DNA of 64,000 bases from positions 13,597,168-13,661,167 of the forward strand of contig CM046869.1 of NCBI GenBank assembly GCA_025617745.1. The letters are read 5' to 3'. The notes under the pieces were generated by a model. That model searched no databases, had not been told where the DNA came from, and saw nothing but the letters and a program-made list of their open reading frames with translations. This document shows, one piece after another, positions 49,801-55,800 of this stretch. This DNA is from Heliocidaris erythrogramma. Taxonomy: Eukaryota; Echinodermata; Echinoidea; Camarodonta; Echinometridae. The stretch's first letter is position 1, and each line of letters begins with the position of its first letter. Both the position numbers and the translations under genes were made by a program.

Positions 49801-52800
49801 ATGTATTTTTCTAATTCAAAGTGATGCCATCTATCTTTTCCACATTGCTGACATAAAATCCCTGGGATTCCTTCAAAGGTATGATCAATCACACGACATC
49901 ACTATGCATAGACCAAGAAATGAGTTACAAAGAATATGGCCTATCACATTGTTGCATGTTCCTGTTCAATATTTTCCAACAGCAGCGAGAGAGCAGGGCA
50001 GGAGTGACATTTATAATCCATTCCAAAAAGTTAGCAGACTTACAAGTTCATTCCTCGATGGGATAAATACAACAGCAGCTTTGAGAAGCAACATGGCACC
50101 CACTCGGTCTAGTATTACAGGCCAAGTTGCAGGTTTCTTACGCTGCACATGACACTGGTGAATCATCCTCTCTCAGTTCAACTAATTACTGACAGCGGAA
50201 AGCCCCAATTAAATTGGCTCACAATTAAAAAATTTGTAAACTGTTTTAACTATTTACTATTTCCTCACAGTATAATTTACTAAAGAAGACAGTTACATGA
50301 TAATGTGTACTTCTACATGTATATAGATGTAGTTGAATCAAAATAACAGTACAAAGTGACTACTATTTATTCAAAAGAGTGTTTTGATATGAATAATGTC
50401 TAAATTGGAGCAAATATGTCTCTCACGAGGGGGCGTTCATAAAACCTTTGATTGAAGCCAGTATCACTTGTTACACGAAACACCATTCAAATCGCCAATG
50501 TGACACACAATTTCACAAACCCACATTCTTGAAGCAGTTTTTTTCGGGGCAGAATCAGGTTCTATATTCACAGTATACAGCACTTGCTATGTGATAGTAC
50601 AATATCATGAAGACTAATTGTACGGTACTTTGGGCCTAAGAAAACACCGGCAGCTTAACCATATATTTATGTCATTTCTTCAGAACCTACATGTATATTA
50701 GTAAGCAATATAGTTGACACTGCACTATACAGTTTGTTAGAATTCATGAAGGTTTGTGCTAAAAGACTGTGATATCATTTAAAAACATGTCTTAGGTCTT
50801 GGCTGTGTTCATGCAATTTCAGAAAGAGTGATTTTGGCCAAACTGTGTTTCAAAATGCACCCTTTTCCATGATTTTAGATCAGCAAGTCTCAAACAGGTT
50901 CATATTTACAATTGGCAAAGAAATGCACGAGTGCAACCGTGTTTTAAACTACATGAAATGTGTTTCCAAGCCATGATTCTGGGTCTGAAACAATGTATAA
51001 CAAATGGAACTGAAAATGACAGACTAATATATACGGCTCAGAAGACAAATGTGTAGATTAGCGGTACTGGAAATAAAGAGGTCCCAAGTTACAAACCAAG
51101 TCAATGCATTCACCAAATTCAGTGAGGTATCAATTAATTTAATCCTCAGTTTCAACTTTATGTATGGCCAGGGGCCCTAAAGTTACGCATCTGCAAATAC
51201 CCGCAATGCGACTCATTCAATGCGCCAAATCTCTGCTGTGATTGAGCAACGAGAAAATCATTGAGGTTTGCCAAAAAGAAATAATAATTTTCCTTTATTT
51301 TTGCCATAATACCATTATTTGAAAAGCAGGGTGAATTCACATCAGTCAGCTTCAAAATCAAGGTTTGCATTCATTTATTAGCTTTAGGCCCCCCCCCCCC
51401 CCCAATCGTACATGTTCATGTATGTTGTCCCTCAGATAAGACCTAAAGCCCTAGGTCCTTGAATAACTTCATAGTCAAGTAGTAAACATCAATATAAATA
51501 TGCACATGTAAGTATACATGTTGAGATTCAACACATGTATTGAGTTTCCATTCGACAGGTAAAGGATCGTAAAACATACCGTGTAGGAAGAGAAGGAAGG
51601 AGATTTCTTCCTACTCAACCGCAGTCTTGCTGGACACATTTGAAGTCCTTTCTACAATTGTAATATTCCTATGAAATATATCCAAAGCGTCATAGGCATG
51701 AATGTATATATGCCTAGTACAGGCTGAGTGAAAAGGAAGAGTGTAGAGCTCTAGCCAAGCAGGCCTTGTAATGAATATTTGTGCGTTAACTGCGTAATCC
51801 TACATAGATCACTATCATTTGTATGAAAGTCATATAGAAACTCAAGCTCATGATGGTTATTGGCCAAGTACTACAAAACTATCAAATGGGATTCTTGGTT
51901 TCGTGCCTATACAAGGATATGGCAATGTTTTGTTTGGATTTAAAGGGAAAGTCTCCTGAATTAAAAGATCATTGTCATTGCACTTCTAATTATAGTGAAC
52001 ACCAATTACATGTACATATCAACAAATATTCATATCCAAATTATGATACATGTATGTGGCCAGTCCTTTGATATACTACATGTAACTGCTGTGTGTGAAT
52101 TATATTGATTCATATTCTATACACACTACCCATCTCTTAGTTGTTTCTTTATAATTAAGATACCAATTAGTTATAATCTACAATTCAAATCCACCATGAT
52201 ATTAAGTTGTTTTAAAGAAAAACAGGAAAATAAGAGAAAGAAATCAGTGCAAATTTGATTTGATATTGTGTTTAATACAAATTTAAATTTTACATATTAA
52301 CATTCTTTTAAAATAATAATTAAACAGATAAATGAAATGAAATGAAAATGAAAGCAGGAAGCAAAACATATCAATAAGGGAAAAGTTGAATGAAACATTG
52401 GCACAACAATATGAAATCAACGATTTCAGATAAAATCACTGAACATATTATCAAGGAATTGCTAATTGGCAAATCGTTACTGTGATCTAGGAGTCGGACA
52501 ACAAAAAAATTGCTCCAACTACATGTATATACATGTAGAATAATATAATTTTTTATAAATTTATTCCTGTTATGTTTTTTGCGACTTGCCTCCTCATTCT
52601 TGTTTCTTTTTTGGTACTCAAATAATTAAATAAAGAATAAGAGGACATTTACAAAATGAGATCTATGCTTCTTGAATGATTCAAATATCAAATATTAAAT
52701 AACACAGAACCCCTTCTTCCTCATATTCAAAATATTCCCAATGAGAACCTTAGAACCAATTTTACATGACCTAACCATCATCCATGACACATGTAGCTTC

Positions 52801-55800
52801 TCTCTTGAGTACAGCTCCAAGGGAAAATACATGTATGCTTGGGAGAGAAATGGAAATCGTGATATTTTAGCGTTCTTTAAATGGTATATATCTACAACTT
52901 GTACACATATATATGTCACACAGTTGAATGACTCATTTTTCAATCTGAGATTCAAATTTCTTCAGTGATCTCAAACAGTTTGTTCTATCAAACATGAAAA
53001 TTTGTTACTTTGTTAGATGGCCTACATACATGTATATTTCCTAATAAGTAGTCTGGTATAGTTCAGCCAAGTCCTTGGGATAGGATTTAAAGCTGTAGAT
53101 ATATCTGTTTGCTTACTCACAAGCACATACATACATGTATGTACATTATGCTTTCTTACCAGTCAGGTAAAATATAAACCATTTAAGCAAGCAACTAACT
53201 AACCTCTTGCTCTGATTATTCTGGATTCCCCATATTCAATTTGTTTGTATACATGTACCTTGTCCTTTGCACGTATTTCACCGCAAATGCGACAAAATTG
53301 GAAACAAATCCCTTTGAACTTTCCTTACACTACAGATTACCTTTAATACAAACTTCCTTCTGTATCAGGGTGAGCAGCCCCAACACATGAATAGCATATG
53401 TAGCAAAGGCAACCTTCAGTACATAACAGGTGCAATTATGTATCCTGCTTGCTTGAATACAGTTCAGGCAGGCAGCAGGGGGCCCCCACTATGGATACTA
53501 CATCACATGCAGTTCTCTCACATACAAGCAAGTGAGTGTGGGTGTACTTTTGAACATTTATTAAGGCAAGTAAAATTAATTCCTAGTTTCTCTTCTGATT
53601 TTTTTTTTTAAATGAGAAGGGGGTTCCATGTTATTCAATATTCGATGCTTTTCCCATAATATACAAAAAATGCTTTTGGGTCAATTTCAACACATTTATC
53701 AAAAGGTGAAGTTCACTTGCAGATGGCTCAAAAGTCAAAACAAAAAGCAATTGCATATGATCATATTGAATAATGTTTTTGTTTAATATCTCATTGTCTA
53801 GACGTCCTCATATTCTTGATTTCAGAACAAAAATATCAAATAACAACAAAAATTGAGGAGGCCTGAAAAAAGGGAGGAGTAGGCTATTTTGGCATTGTCA
53901 GTATGACTATAATACTATGTAAAAATAACTTTTATAGTGAAAATCTTAACATTGTAGAAATACTAGAAGTGTGGATGTCTAGTGGATTATTGTTCGTCAT
54001 CCCACAGTTTTTTGCACAATACATGGATACAAACATGTACATGTATATGTATGGAGGTCTACCTCTTCATTGGTTTTACACACTCCTATCACACATGGAA
54101 ATTTATATTAGTGGAATCTGTGTATATACAATAAAAGAGGGGGTGGCACAAATTGGACAAAAATCAGGGGGACAAAATTCAATAACAGCAAAAGAGAGAG
54201 GGGGGGGGGGCTCAAAAACAGAAACAGTGTTCCTGTCCAAAATTATTGAAAATTTGAACTCCTGAATGTATACCATATCGAACCAGTGCTCGATTTAAAA
54301 TCACAAATAAAAGGAGTGGTATTAAGAAGAACAGGGGAGGGGCCAAAAAGAAAAATTTAAATTTAATCAAGTGGGAGGGGGGATTGCGCATGAAGGGGGA
54401 AGGGGTCACATTAAAAGAAAAATTAATTTTGCCACCCCACCCCCCCCCCCCCCCCCCGCAACATCAAATTCTTGGTTCGTTTCATACACTGAATTCTTAA
54501 CTCTTTCCTCTCACCTTGGCAACGCACAATGTGATGATCAGTATTTGATTTTTCCACTACCACACCTTACATAATTGGGGGGGGGGGGGGGTGGCAGAGG
54601 AAAGACAAGAAAACACCACAGTAATAAAGAGAAAGAACAAATTTCTAACCTCTTGAAGGAAAAAAAATCAAGATAACAAAAATATAAGAGTTTGTCAACT
54701 CATACCCACTCCTTAATATACATACAGTATGAGGCAATAAAAGGGAAACCTATATTCGAGCCAAATATCTTAAAACAAAGCAAAATCGCTGAAAATATAA
54801 AATGTATGGTATCATAGCTTATGATGTCTTCTTTGGTTTGATAGGCTGCTCACAAAACTGCCATCATGAATGACTGAGCACGAGCCATTTTTCAAAAGCG
54901 TGTCAAAATCATCTTTGCCCAAGTTTGGGATGAATAGTGTTTAGGAGAATATACTTTCATTATCTGTGAGTGTATTCAACTGGAATGGAGACCATCCTGG
55001 GTTGACTGTCCATTTCATTCAAAACTTTAATAGGCAGAGGCAAATTGGACATGAATCAGGAAAATGTCACTGTTCTGCTGTCCATTGTAGGATTTAATTG
55101 ATCAAGGTGTCAAATTTAAGGAAACATGCTGGCCTAAAAAATATATATGCAAATCTTTGATTAAATATGTATGTAAATTCAAATTCAAATTCATTTATTG
55201 ATTAAAAATCCAAACATACAGGATCATTCTCAATTTTCAGTTTACAAATGAAAAAGTCATGTCATAATTACAATTCAAAGGGTAGCATAAATTCACAAAT
55301 TCAGAAACTGCCACAGGCCAATTCAGAATATAACACATCAGAATATATAGTGGATAACAATTTTTTTTTAATACTTAACATAATACACTATTGCAACAAT
55401 ATTTAAGGTTGAATCCATGGGCGCACCAGTCGAGGGAATCCTGAAAGTGCCGATATCCGGGAAACTACCACTATATTCGGGCAGTGAGGTGCCAGACTAT
55501 CCTAATATTTCGGTAGTTTTATTACTGAATATGTAATTTATTTATTTATTTTTCAAACATTTGTAACTTTCTTATTATTTGTCCAATTTGTTTCAAACTT
55601 TTACTATCCTGTTTCTCTTACTTTTCTGCTTTCAAACATATCAGCATTTTACTTTTTTTTAGGTTAGATTGCCCTTTAATATTTTCTTTAGAGAAAATTT
55701 AAATGATTTTTTTTTAACTTTTTCTTTCATTTTCCATTAAAGGGCAATCCAACATTGGTAATAAGTTGATTTATGTGAAAGCAGAAACAGCATGATGAAA

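Larger units (their letters stand above)
49452..51579 (-). other. Intron of about 2.1 kb with minisatellite at its 3' end
   Basis: Next to the downstream exon lies a degenerate tandem array (49455-49720). The remainder (49721-51579) has a C tract at 51390-51403 and no recognisable gene or mobile element. Confidence 0.6.

Noticed and set aside
52741-52968. Overlapping open frames on both strands (about 75-86 codons)
   Set aside because: No recognisable motif, no convincing splice pair in phase with the gene, and composition like the surrounding intron.
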